This document shows positions 44,558 to 57,965 of a stretch of 64,000 nucleotides of DNA, piece after piece. Location of the stretch: NCBI GenBank assembly GCA_030340625.1, contig JAOPHQ010005712.1:119501-183500 (forward strand), given 5' to 3'. This DNA comes from Merluccius polli. Lineage: Eukaryota; Chordata; Actinopteri; Gadiformes; Merlucciidae. The position numbers were made by a program, and so were the translations under genes. Position 1 is the stretch's first letter; every line of letters starts with the position of its first letter. The notes below the pieces were generated by a model that searched no databases, was not told the DNA's origin, and saw only the letters and a list, made by a program, of their open reading frames with translations.

Positions 44558-46276
44558 ATTGAGTGTGTGAGTGTACTGTGCGTGCGTGTGTGTGTGTGAG
44601 TGAGTGAGTGTGTGTGTGTGAGTGAGTGAGTGTGCGTGTGTGAGTGTGTATGTGTGTGAGTAAGTGTGCATGCGTGCGTGTGTGTGTGTGTGCATTTGCT
44701 TAATTTAATTTCAGATCCTCACATCTCAGCGATCAAGAGGTCCGGCCTCCAAAGCATCTCTTTGGGAAGAGAAAGTTCTGTGATCCCGCAGAACTGAGAG
44801 GGATCCCAGGAGATGCGTTCGTTATTCCACTTCTACACAGAGTGCACGGTACGGGACACACACAGACACAAACCATGGTACCTCAGCAGCCACAAAGGGT
44901 ATTTTGGATGAAATCAATTATTAAAAATCATATGTACAATATAAGGTATTGCTCTGCCAAACTGTGTTGAGATCTGGAACCTGAAGTGAAAGGTGAGCAG
45001 TAAATAGGTTGATTGTTCAAATTCATTCATGTTCCCCCACATCTGTACATTGGAATGAATGGGGGAGGGGTCATGTATTTAAACCAATGGATGACATAAA
45101 AGATACAATTCTTGGTTGAATAATTGTTTGATGCAACTCACCAACATTACCCAGATGAATGGAGTGAAGGTCTGCGTTTTCTCAATCTAAAATCCCAAAT
45201 AATAATCATCAGTTATTATTGATTGGCACAGTAGCATCGATGGCAACTCTCTTAAATTCAACCCCCCCCCCCCAATCACACCTACAAATACACACATGCA
45301 CCAACACACACACAAAAAAACGCAGCCTTACCACGGCTAAAATGGCATAGAGGGTGATATCCAGGCGAACTACAGTAGGGTTTTTGTAATCAAGGACAGG
45401 TCGCGTTGACGTGTAAACCTCGTTGTCTCTGGTTAAGTGCAAGTAGTCCAGCACTTCCTGGTAGCTACACACCTTTTGAGAGCACACGCTGCCTACAGGA
45501 CACAGCAGAAGAAGAAAGATCCTTTCTTCTATTGTTGTGGATGAAAAAACATCTGAAAATCATCCCCATGGCCATTATGTATTTTTTTTAAATAAAGTTT
45601 TAGAAAAGCTTTATAATGCACACACTGCCTAAAAGACAAGTCTTCTTCTTATTTGATTCTTGAGAACATCTCTGAAAAATAATGTCGTATAAAGGAGCAC
45701 TGTAAAGATTTTCAAAATGTTGTTGAATTTCAATGTAACGGGTTGTGAGTTGAGTGACCTTTGTATATCATATCATACGTTGACAATTCATATCCTTTGT
45801 AAACAGTGCCATTATAATAGTAGGGTCAATAAACATGTAGCATGGCAGCCATATGGACATTTCACCATCATTTCACCAAGATTTATTTAAGTAAATTTGA
45901 ACAGTTTCCAAAATGTTTACACTTGTTACGTACTTGTTACAAATTGTAACTTCCTATTTCTATTCCTTATATGCATTTAAATGCAATCTACTTATTTGAG
46001 CCAGATTTAAGGATTTCATTGTTTAATTTACTGTGGTTATTGTACATTGTAAGATTTTTTTCTCTATTCTTTCAGAATGATTCGCCTTCTCAAGACCCGT
46101 CTCAACCTGCTCTATGACCTCCCCATGGGTTCGCGACCCATAGATTGAAAACCCCTGAATTCAATGATGAAGCCACAGGTACTGCAGCACATTCATCAAA
46201 CTACAACCGTACTCTATAAAACTATAAATAACTTACCTGTGAGGAAGACAAAGAGGAGTATTAGGATACTCGCCAT
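40235..46276 (-). CDS. 5-HT3-like pentameric ligand-gated channel, gene C (intact)
   Basis: Ten exons with matching phases: 46276-46237, 45492-45332, 45186-45142, 44832-44723, 44273-44104, 43969-43809, 42989-42779, 41835-41653, 41317-41232 and 40468-40235. They total 1401 bp, or 466 residues and a stop. The order is: signal peptide (ASILILLFVFLTG), extracellular domain with FTPFIWVM and MLWRPDLLI, intact Cys-loop ([17 protein letters not shown]), N-glycosylation sites (NIT, NNT), TM1-TM3, a short cytoplasmic loop with a Cys cluster (CARCACIC), and TM4 (FFMCYVVVALFFLTLMY). TM2 reads GDKLGFKVTVLL, a cation-channel type. Ligand-binding loop B has SVIH where 5-HT3A has SWLH, so serotonin gating is doubtful. 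A possible poly(A) signal lies at 40102-40097. The gene is the plasma-membrane receptor subunit most likely to be functional in this cluster. Confidence 0.88.
41938..42419. mobile_element. Short hAT-like element with SINE piece, in a gene C intron
   Basis: The left end CAGGGGCGGTTCTAGG and the right end CCTAAAACCGCCACTG are near-perfect inverted repeats, flanked by 8-bp GTTGATGG copies at 41930-41937 and 42420-42427. The right arm is duplicated (about 42170-42219 and 42366-42419), and between the two copies is a tRNA-like SINE head (GTGGCGCAGAGGAG and GACCCGGGTTC). It sits in the intron between the TM1-TM2 and TM3 exons. Confidence 0.8.
43253..43311. repeat. (GT)n microsatellite in a gene C intron
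   Basis: About 29 GT dinucleotides between gene C exons 6 and 7. Confidence 0.97.
46100..46160. mobile_element. Orphan hAT-like right end
   Basis: The sequence GATTGAAAACCCCTG, the complement of a CAGGGGTTTTCAA terminus, ends near 46157 after CATGGGTTCGCGACCCA. No matching left end was found close by. It lies in intron 1 of gene C. Confidence 0.4.
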
Positions 46277-46299
46277 GTCCCCGGCAGGTTAGAAGTTGC

Positions 46300-49200
46300 A
46301 TGTGAGTAACAAGTGTGTGCGTGTGAGTCCTTTTCCCTGGCTGTGGTCGGTTGATTGGGTCCACTGCTGGGCAAAATAAATGACGCAAGTCGCCCTTTTA
46401 ACTCGATGTTGGAGACCTAGCAGCCCCTCCCACAGCGGACGTTACAGCCGTTCTTATTGGGTTACCGAGGATCAAAGTTGGTGAGGAAGGCGGGAAGTTA
46501 TTCAATTGGTTTTAATTTTGTTTAGTACTGGTGAGAATAGATCTGATTGGTTTAGCCTCTGAGTGAGGGATGGATTAGACAGTAGAGGATGGTGGGTGGG
46601 CGGGACACGTCCCTCTAGGAGGACAGGTAATGTGGACGGACAGAGTCTGATCACAGCCACTCCTCGCAATGAATACACCAGTAGAAGAGTTAACCCTGCT
46701 GAGGAGTGTGTGTGAATGTGTTAAGTAGGGCTGGGCAACATATCGATATTATATGGATATCGTGATATGAGACTAGATATCGTCTTAGATTTGAGAAATT
46801 GTAATATTGTGATATGGCATAAGTGTGTGTGTGTGTGTGTGTGTGTGCATGTGAATATATGTGGATGCCTAATGGTTAGTTGCAATAAAGAGCTTCACTT
46901 ACGGTAAATGTCTGAAGACAAAGTGTAATTTGATGCCACAAAAATAACTACACCACAACTGTAATTACAGGATGGTGATTAGTCAATATGGCATTACCTC
47001 ATTAGCAGAACCTCCGTCCACAGCATCGGAAGCACAGAAGACACTGGAGGGGGGAGAGAGAGAGAGAGAGAGAGAGAGCAGGTGCTATAACATGGTCTGT
47101 TATTATAAATAATAATACATGAGTGACGGGTGGTGATACTTATTTCAGACTTGACCTCAGCATGCAGCAGCTCAACGGAGTCACGCAGGGTCAAAGCTTT
47201 CACCGACGATCAGGAGTAGAGGACCAATCACCATGTCACAGTGTGTGTGTGTGCATGTGCGTGTGCATTTGTGTGTGTGTGTGCTTGGCTGTGGAGCTGT
47301 AGCTGGGTGTGGTCCTATAGACAACCAGACCAGACCAGCTGCAGTCTGGCTGCAGCGGAGCAGCAAGCATGGCTCTACTCCACTAGGTTCTTGTAGGTTA
47401 CAAAACAAGCACACAATAACATTGACTGAATGCATTTCTTGTATGATAATGTTCATGAAAGAGAAATCATGAAATTCACATTTTAACATAAAATTCTTAA
47501 TGACTAAATCTAAAGTAAATGTAGGTTATGTGTTTGTATGTCTAAAGGCATGTGTGGAGTGACGTGAAATCATTTTTTTGAATTAAAAAGCAGGAAGCAT
47601 TCGCTTAAGTGAAAAAAAACACGTTTATTGTTCTTTTGGACAATTTAAATGTCAACATTTTCAATCTTAAATTCTAGAAAAGTGGGCTGAGTAGGGATCC
47701 CTTCTTGTTCTTCTGGGTCAGAACCACTCTGAGTACTGATGCAGACACTCTGTGGCTTCATTTTTGTGTCCTAACATCACTGTTGTGTAACGTGACACTA
47801 CAGGCTACTCAGATATAGTGCAGTAGGCTACTCCAGCGTTTACCATTACAGAAGGATATGAACATGTTTAATCTTGAAGATCCTATAGCATTATATATGC
47901 GGTTAACTAATAATGTAGTTCTATTAAGAAAATGTTGCAGACCGGCCTGGACTAACATGCAGACTTTACTTTACCGCCTCATGCACAGCAAAGTGTGTTG
48001 TCTAGGAAACTGCTCATAGTGCATTCAAGGTTGATATTTTCCCTTTGTAGTGTGTGTGTGTGTGTGCACGCACATGTGTGCGCGTGTGTCTGTGTCTGCG
48101 TCAGTGTAAACTATTACTAATTTTCACATATTAATAGTTCATGGCACACTCAACAACACAGTGTTTCGCAACAAATAAAACACAGAACAGAGAACATCAA
48201 GAACAGGTGAGCTCTATACCCTAAAATTATACAAAATGAAATTAAAAAAAAAAAAATCACAACAAAAAAGGGGCAAATAGGAAGAAACTATAAAAGAGAA
48301 GGTAAATACTGGGCAACCACAACATGGTCTTCAGACAATCTTTGTTCACAAACCTACAGTGTAGTAGACCTCATAAGTGACTGCCCACATACGGCATCAG
48401 AACCAAGCCTGCCTCACTTCCGCCTAGCAACAAGATTTGAACATTTTACATAGCATGGTTGTTAGCTTATTGTTTGCTAAATTCAGAATTCGACTTAAAG
48501 AAATGTCTTACAGAAACCCAAAAAGCAGCTTAATTAGAATGAGAATAAAAAACACTTTTTGCGAATGATAAATACTGACTGTTGTAGTGACAGACATGAG
48601 CATATGAACCATTTTCCCATAGATAATTTGCTGTGGAAAAGGAGGCGGAGCCATGTTGCCATCACTTACGAGATCTATGCGGGCTTGACGAATGTCCCTC
48701 TTAAAAAAAACAATGGCCCTCCACAAAATGAAAAGCTAAAGCACTGAACTAAACAAAACCAAAAAAATATCTCATATTGAGTTTTTCCAAATACATGAAG
48801 GTTGTCAGTCAGTGCAAAATCTAGGTTTTCTAAAACAGCCTGTTTAGTATAGTTTTCACCTGTAGATATATGATTCATCTGAGTTGTAAGACAAGAAACA
48901 ACGCTGGAGGGATGCAGCTGAGGCATTGTGTTATTGCTCGGTGGCTGGCAGCTAACTGGCGACTAACACTGACATGCTAAAACCGTGTTTGAGGAGAAAA
49001 GCGTGACATTTTCTGAGGGGGGGGGGGGGGGGGGGGGTAGGATAAACTGAACAGCTTTGAGGATGCGGGTTAAAGGTCAAAGTTTGAAGTGCTATTCTAG
49101 TTTGAAAGAACGAAAAACTAAACACCAACACATGTTGCATACATTCCCCTTCTGAAAAGTGTTCATGTTTTGTTCAATATACATTCTATACTCCCTGTCT

Positions 49201-50065
49201 CCGTTGTGGTCCTCTTCTGTGTCGATTATTATGGTCTAGGTCCAACGCTTCCCGGGTCATGGCCCCCATTTGGAGACAACTTGGTTCAATCGAATCACTA
49301 CATCGCTGAATCGCATTCAGAGCAGGTGTCCATCCTTCATTATAGTCACTGTGCGTAACGAAAAGTGACATCAGTAGAAGTAATTGAAGACCTAAGAAAG
49401 CTGCATGCAAAACCAGGACTGGACTTTCCCCACACACACACACACACACACACCCAGCTCCAGTCCGGTATTGTAAGGTAGTCCGGTGTAGCTGACTTTT
49501 TGTTGTCGTTGTTGTTGTTGATGTCGTTGTTGTTGTTGTTGTAGCGTGTGTGTTTAAGAACACGTTTTTTTTATAAAGGAAGGAATCTTAACCTTAAATT
49601 TGATTGCCGATCACAGTAGCCCCTGTCTGTTGCGCTGGTCGTAGTAGTAGCAGTAGTAGTAGTGAGTGGCGGCGGAGAAAGCGGATGGCGAGGAAGGAGA
49701 CGGGACCAATAGTGCCACAACACGCAGTCGTGTCAACGGAATATACAGATAAATAAATACACATGGGTTTACACGGCGGTGGCGGAGGAAGAATCTGGGG
49801 ACGGCAGTTATCGCAACACCCATAATGAACCACTTGTTGCCACGCACAGTGCACACTGAGAAGGTGATGTCACTTCCTCTCATTTTTTACCTCTCTGGAC
49901 AGAAACAAGTTTGTTGGGATTTTTTTTCCCCCAAAGATGACAGTTTTGTCCCGGGCAGAGTGGAAGGGGTTTATGGAGAGCGGAAGCAGGGGGGGGGGCG
50001 GGGCGGGGTGATGAGTGCAGTATCCAGTGACACGGCAATTAGTCACGGTAATGATATGCCACTGG

Positions 50066-50107
<42 letters not shown>

Positions 50108-50150
50108 TATGTGTGTGTATGTGTGGGCGTGTGTGTCTGTATGTATGTGT
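46300..50150. other. Intergenic region and possible rnf157 3' UTR
   Basis: No coding exon is recognisable. The stretch holds (GA)n at 47050-47078, GT-rich tracts at 46825 and 47240, a G-run at 49017-49037, a (TTG)n-like tract at 49500-49540 and a (GT)n at 50070-50104. An AATAAA on the minus strand at 47629-47624 could end a long rnf157 3' UTR, but this is a guess. Confidence 0.4.
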
Positions 50151-50153
50151 GTT

Positions 50154-53100
50154 CTACATAATAAGCGGCCCGCAGCGGGGGTGTTTAGGACCCTGGGCCT
50201 CCCTGGTCTCCGGACCGCCCGGCTCCTCCAGGTTGAGGTTGCCCGTTGTGGGGGGGAGGGGCTCCAATACAGGCCTGTAACCCCCCAGGTACGTTAGACC
50301 TGGGGGGGGGAAGAGAGAGAGAGCGAGAGAGAGAGAGATGTGTTGACAAGATGAAATACGTGTGCACAACGACAGGCAGGTTCTCGCATTGCGTTGTACA
50401 TTCACCACCATCTAGAGGGCGACAGCACATGAAACGCTCCCCTGCTCCCATCTACAAACAGGGTTACATATCTCTAGTTCGACGTGACAAGGCCTGAAAA
50501 AGGATAAGGCCGGCATAATTCAGCATTTTTTTTTTACATGTTATTGATATCTCAAATTATACGACCGAAAGCGGATGACCGGTACGGAGACCAGCTAGTC
50601 TTGCGTACCGTTGCCTTGGGTCATTTCATTGTGGATGTAGTGTAGGCAAGAGGGAGAACTGAATTACCCCGGCTTTGTCCTTTAATGAAAAGTGAACAAA
50701 GAAGTGCAGAGGGGAAGTGTTTAGGAACACAACGGTAGAAATAGAGAACTACAGTTGTTGATTTTGGGGCTGCATGCATGTTAAAACCCCCCAGCCAACC
50801 AACATAACATGTCTGGTGCTGCTGAACGCCACTGAAGAGGTTTTTAATAGCAGTGTTTCTCTTCACATTGTTTTCGGCGTAGATTCATAAATCAATAGAT
50901 GCATAAATACAAAATGTAAACGTGTTAAATGGGGTGGTGCACAAACTTTGCTTTGCTTCAATTCCAAGTTGTGTAACTGTGAGTTAGTATTGTGTCATAT
51001 CGATAGCCTGATAAACCTGCAGCTGACCCAAACGTCTCTTGGATCAGGTTAAAGTTCATGTGAGGCATTTGTGACATCAAAACAGTGCATTTAGGACAAG
51101 CAACAGATTGACTAGCAAATTATAATTGAACAAAGAATATGATGTGAAATTAGATTCATTGTAAGGTTCAATGTGTTATATGCATTTTGTCTGGCTATTA
51201 AATTCAACTCAATGCATTGTTAAAGTTACAGAATCATAGACAGAAAGCCAGTAATAAGGGTTAGCCAATGAGAGGTGATGAAGGGTGTGAGATAGAGCAA
51301 GCCAGAGCACAATATGATCCTATCGTCTGTTCTAGTGTCTAAGCATTACTCCATACCTAGTCCTCAATGTGCACTGGGCACGTCTCCTCACCTGTCCATT
51401 GGAAAGAGGGTAAAAGAGAGAGGGAGAGAGAGTGAGGAGAGAGGGAGGGAACATATTTGGGGAGACAACGGTTGTATATAAGTCGATGAAAAAGGAAACA
51501 AGAGGGAGACAGAGAGAGAGAGAGATGGAGAGATAACAAAACTTTTTACGACACACACAGAATAAACGTTACACAACATTCACCATACAAGATCAGAGGG
51601 TGGAGGCGGGGCTTAAAGGCTATTGGTGGGCGACAGGCCAATCAGAGGCAGTTGAAGCTGTTGGGCATAGGCAGAGCTAAGGCTCACTGGTAGACGGGCA
51701 GGGGGGGGAGGGGGGGGGGGGGGCGAGCTTTAAACCTTCAACCCACTTCTTAGCAATACTTACTTTCAATCCCAGATAGAGACATGTGATAGCATGTTGA
51801 CAATTTTGTCAATGAGGTCATTATCGATAACTTTATCGTGTCCTGCTTACTTCACAGTGGCCCCACCAGCTCTGCAGAGTCAACATCTAAGCATGAGAAG
51901 GGAGATGTATGGGACGGGGTTGGGGGTTGTGTGGGGGGGGGGGGGCAGAAGAGTGGCGGGTGGGGGGGGGGAGAACAGAGAGGACAGGAGGGAACATGGA
52001 GGAATGCATTGCAGATGTTTGGCAAAGCGGCTTGGAGCTGGCAGACACTGAACATGAACTTCAACTCTGGGGTGGACGCACACACACACACAAACACACA
52101 CACATACGCATGCACACACACACACGCGCACACGCATGCTCACACACACACACACATACACACACCTGGTCGCTCACACACAGACATATACAACACTCAG
52201 AAAGTGTGTGCAAAAAGCACTCACAAAACAAACCACTTGTCAGACACACAAACACACACACACACACACACTCAAATGCACACATTAACATCGGTGAGTT
52301 TTTGCTAGAGGGAGAGGAGAGAGTGTAGCTATCTAGTACTGCTACCACGACAACAAGGCACCACAACATGAAAGGGAAAGTAGGAAGAGAAGAAGAAAAG
52401 CTGAAGGTCTTAGCGCTGACTGAAGATCCTGTCAGCAACTGAAACCACGAGGGGTTTTTACGGTGTTGTTTTGTAGTTTTTGTTTTCTGGTTTTCCTCCT
52501 TTAGAAAGGCATAATAGAAGCAAGCTGAAATGTTTGTTCATCTTCTTTAACTCTTTGTTGTACTTTCTCCTTAAATGCCTTTCAACTGAAGCCATTTTCT
52601 TTGTTGCTTCCCCATGTCCTAATCACATTCTCTCCTCTCTCATCGTCGCCCCTATCTCACACAACTCCCTGGGCCTAAACTCCCGAGTCTCTCATTCCCA
52701 GTCCTCAGGTCTCATTGGTCCATGTTCGATAGGTTGCCACTCACCAGCGAATCGGCTGTTGGAAGCCTGCTCATTATCCAACCCCAAAGAGGGCGTGTCA
52801 CAGAGGGCGACGCCCTGATTGTTATTGGCCAACTCTGGACACCTGCTCCGCCCACCTGCAAGCGAGGGCAAAGGTCAAACAAGAGCAGCCAGGCACAGCA
52901 GGGGGGAGTGGCTTGGGAGGGCGTGGCTAGGGGGAGGGAGGGGGGCTATAGAGGGGATGAGTTCAGGTTGGTGGTCTAGGTGGCCATGCTGGAATGGAAA
53001 TTACAAGAATGCTTTAATCATGTTATCGATAATTAAGGCTTTGCAGCAGTGTGGACCTAATATTATATATATATATATGATATAATTATATTATATATAA

Positions 53101-55487
53101 TTCTTAGCAAACATTTATTTCTCTTCTTTTTCTAGCATGACCACATACCAGAATATTAAATGTTCATGCGTAACTATATGTAGGTGTATTTGTATGTGCA
53201 TGCATAGGAAGAGATGCATATGTGCATGAAGACTGAATGAGGGGCAGCGCAGCACATAGATATAGGGCACACAGAGTGCCAGTCAAGCAGGGCTATGTCA
53301 ATGCACATGCCTGCAAGCATTCATCTTACATATGCACATTTACAGCGTACAATAATGTCAGGCAGCACAAGTCGTACTGTTTTCCTACAAATTGAACGGT
53401 CATAGGTCATTGTCAAGGCAGTTTTATTGGTGTATTTCGCTAATGGTTTTAGTCGGGCCAAACTATTTTGAATTGGATAACAAATCCAAACGCACAACGT
53501 ATACACGCGTATGCACACACGTACAAACAATCCACCAAGTAGACATGAAGACATTTCCTTACACTCTTATAGAAATCCAAAGTTCAAACTCATTGTATAC
53601 ATAAGGGACTCTTACAATGGGAGCACATAGCAAACTTAGTCACGCTCCTTCCAGTGCAGAATTTACTCTCTTGTCTCTCTCTCTCTCTCAATCTCTCTTT
53701 CTGTCTCAAAATCACACATACACATATGCACACGCGCACACACACAGACACACACGCGCACACACGCGCACACACACACACACAACCACATAGACAGACG
53801 TGCAACATATACACATTGGTGCAACACATACTGTACAGCTATATTAGCTACAGTGCCGATGGTGCTTTCATTTCAGGGTAAAAAGAATCAGTGCATGCAG
53901 ACTGTGCACAGCTCTTCAAGTAAATATAGATGAAAAATGGAAAGATATTGCATACGCATACAAAAGCACACACCAGTACACCCGAGCCACATACAAGCCA
54001 GCACATACAAATAAAGACACTCAATCACACACACTTAAACATACTAAGGAAGCGCTGGAAATCATCATGCAAATGCGTATCAGTGCATAAGTTGCAGTAG
54101 AAACTAATTTAAAAGGGCTTTTTTTCTGGGGGTGTTTCAGCGTGCATATCTATAGGGAAACTAGTGGGTTAAGCTGGAGTTAATCACCTAATCATTTACT
54201 TTTAATATAACAAATCATTCGTGGCTCCTGGCTTTGCTTGTTGCAAGTAATAAAGAAAGTTTTTCTCCAGAAATGGGACAATACTATTGTCCTTAAATGT
54301 TTGTACCTTTATAGACCTAGTTCACTGTAGTAACAGCCATTCAAATGCATTATAACAAGGCAACCGGGAATCCTCCTCAAGATGGTGGCCGTCCTATTCT
54401 ATCCCATCCTACTTTTTGTGGTCGTTTTCGGACCAACATGTCAGAAGAGGAATAACCTTGTATTATTGTATTAGAGACATTATGACAATAGCTGTACACC
54501 CCCGACCATTTGAGCCATATAAAAGAGGGCTATTCTCCGTGTTTTTTATTTATAGAAAGGGATCAAGGGGTAGGAGGATTCATCACTATAGTTACCCTTT
54601 TCATGAGGCGGCGACGGACAGTCCTCTTCCGTGACGTCGTTTCCCTGGCAAGAGCGAAGACACGACAGATAGAGAGAAGAGAAAAGACATTTACATACCA
54701 TGTTATATATTGCATTTTACCACATACTACTCCGGGCTCAAATGCGGTGGAAAGAGCCGTGTTGTGTTCACCTCAGAGTCCTGCTCTTCCAGAGGCAGCG
54801 AGTAGTTTGGTTCCTTTGGCTCCACGGAAAGATCCTGAATGGAGAGAAAAAGAGACAAGATGGGGTCCAATTAGGTCCAACGAGGAGCTGAAAAGACAGG
54901 ACTATCTAATGTATGGACCTAGAGCTAAACAACGTAGAATAAGAATTAATTCAGATCAGATAACGTTCGATATGGTGATACAACACACTCATATCTGATT
55001 TAGTGTCTTGAAATCCTATGTTCACAAATTCAAATGAGGTTTGTCACGTGACAATAAGTGTGTAGTAAAATGAATACATGGTAAGACCACTTCATATTAA
55101 CATTAAAACCCCAATGACATGGATATTATTCACATACACTATCCGCTATAATATATTATTCATACATTTGATTTGATATGGACAATAGCTGTTGCTAATC
55201 CTAAAGCGACCCTTCTCTCTCTTCTCTCTCTTCTCTCCACCCTCCCCCCTTGCTCACCCCATCCTGCTGGGAGGGTCCCCGGCTCCTCATGGGGGTGTCC
55301 TGGTCGTGGTCCCCCGCCGCGTAGCCCCCGTCCCCGGCCCCGCGGGGGGGCTCCCCCTCGCCCCCCCCCGCCAGGTAGGACCCTGACATGGAGGACATGG
55401 TGTCAGTGCTGATGTGGGAGTGCTGCGAGTGGGACGACGCCATGGACATCACCGACTGGGCCAGGCTGCTGCTCACCGGGTCTGGCA

Positions 55488-55528
<41 letters not shown>

Positions 55529-55940
55529 GTACATGGACGCATGGACGTGCACGCACACGCAAATCACATACATACACACATGCGTACACAAGCAGGGAAG
55601 GAGGCACGATGCATGCACACACACACGCGTGCGGGAAAGCGAACAGGCACGAATCCGCACAGGCATGCCAAATGTACTCATGTGTATACACACCAATGTA
55701 CACACACATACACACACACACAAATGTGTACGTATAAAATTATATATACAGTTTGCATTTAAAGGACCCTGCTTTTCTTTTTTTTCTGCTTAATAACATA
55801 AAATAGAAAAAATCAATAACTCTATACTACCTCAGTGACATCAAACACAGAAAATGACCGTAGCAGCAAACGTGCAAGAACAGGGCTGTGTGTGTGTGTG
55901 TGTGCGTGTGTGCAAATGGCTTGTGTGAACGTCCATGCAA

Positions 55941-55975
<35 letters not shown>

Positions 55976-57926
55976 AATGTCCGTGTGTGTGTGTGTGGGG
56001 GTGTGTACCTTCAGGAGACGTGATGGTGGAGGAGAGGGGCGTCCCAGCGCAGGATGACTGGTCAATGGCTCCAGACGACGACAGGGTCAGGTTCTCACTG
56101 TCTGGCGTCACACCGCACTAGGAACACACGAGAGCCAGGGGACACATTTAAATACACACACACACATCAACACACACACAGAAACGCGCACACACACACA
56201 CACACACACAGAAACACACACCTCTTGCTGGTCCACGGGCAGTTTGCGACGGCATGCTTGGACCTCAGACTCACTGCAAGACTTCTCATCCTCCTCCTCT
56301 GGGAGCACAGATGAATTCTGGGAAAGTGACCTAAAATAAACAACAGAATGTGGGAAGTATAAATACTGGTTGCGGTTTTACCGCATCCAGTAAAAGACAA
56401 TATAATAACACAGAAGAAGAGGAGGAGGAGGAGGAGGAGGAGGAGGAGGAGGAGGAGGAATAAAACCGAGAGTACAAGAACAGAAATATGCGTCTCAATG
56501 CATTTCATTTCACTATTTTGTTTTGTTTCATGTTTTTCGTTTTAAGCATTTTGCCATACCCATAATGTCTTTTTCTGGTATAGTAAACAGAATTTAAACT
56601 GCAATTATAACATCATTTCCTTACATTGTTTTCCAAATCGTTGTACCCTTCCTATACACACACACTCACTTCAGACAATATGAAAAGACCATCATTTAGC
56701 AGGCCCCAACCAGGTCCTCTGCTCTAATTACCAGCTCCTTCTCTCAAGTAGACGCAGAGTCCCACAGTGTTTTTAATGTTTTTGTACTGTTGAATGTTTG
56801 ATCCGTTAGATGCCATGTCTCCAAGACAATTTTCATTCAGGACAATAGTGTATTGTACAAAAGTGTATCTTATCTTATCTCTACCCACCCACCACACACA
56901 CACACACACACACACAGACAGCCCACCCTGCTGGCCTGTCCAGGAGTTCATGACATACAACACACCAGTCCATACCCGTCAACCCTCCCATTTTTCCAGG
57001 GATCCTCCCTTATTTTACCCTTCCCTCCCACATTTTTGTACCATTTAATAACCACTTACTTGTAGTCACTTACTTAATGTAAGAACTAGTTATCCCAATC
57101 CTTGTTGCACTGATATTTTAAAGCCAGTTGTTGCCAAGTGTTGACATTTTCAGATTCTTCAGGTACCCTTGTCTAAATGTAAAGTGTATGTGGACAGTGG
57201 CAGGGGTGGCAGTGGCAAAATGTCCCTGATTTTCAAATCCTAATGTCGACAGCTATGCACCGGTCTCTCTCTGTGTGAAACGTACTTGGACCCGCTCTTC
57301 TTGAGCTTGATCCCCTGGCTGGAGTTGGAGTGGTCCAGTGGGGAGGGGGAGCGTGCCGGGGTGGGGTGGGTCTCCCCGCTGTAGGGGGGCAGGGCTCCGG
57401 TGATGTGGCTGGGGCCCGAGTGGAGCGGGGGGGCCGCCGGCGACGTGCTCAGGGGGCCGTTGAGCGCCTCCAGCAGGGACACGGCCTCGTAGCCCGGGGG
57501 GATGTGCTCCATCGCCTAGCAACCACAGCCAAAGAAAAAATGACCCGGTGTGTAACGGTGGTCCTCATTGGCTCAACTGGGAGAGCATGGCATTAACATC
57601 GCCAGGGTCAGGGGTTCAATTCCTACTGGGACCACTCATGCTAAAAATGTATGCGCTATTGTAAGACGCTTTGGATAAAAGCGTCCACCAAATGGCATAT
57701 ATAATATAATATAAATTATATTAATGACAGACGCGGATAGAGAACATATGGATCTAATGGGCTCTATAGCAGTATGTACATGTACCAGACATATAGTACA
57801 TACAGCAAATGTGTCCTGAATATTTCTTAATATGTTTCAATGTACTCACAATGAATACCATTAATATAGACCCTGTAGTGACTATATAGTCCGCTTGAAT
57901 GGGATAAATAAATTTTGGTATCTATC

Positions 57927-57965
<39 letters not shown>

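Noticed and set aside
30973..46276. Nicotinic acetylcholine receptor identity for the channel cluster
   Set aside because: No adjacent Cys-Cys pair in loop C, and TM1-TM3 and exon plan fit the 5-HT3-like group better; some uncertainty remains.
52480..52979. Open frames at 52480-52979 as an rnf157 exon
   Set aside because: No splice sites with the required phase and no similarity to the RNF157 tail.
54416..54998. Plus-strand open frames overlapping rnf157 exons
   Set aside because: Antisense to two phased rnf157 exons with no domain.
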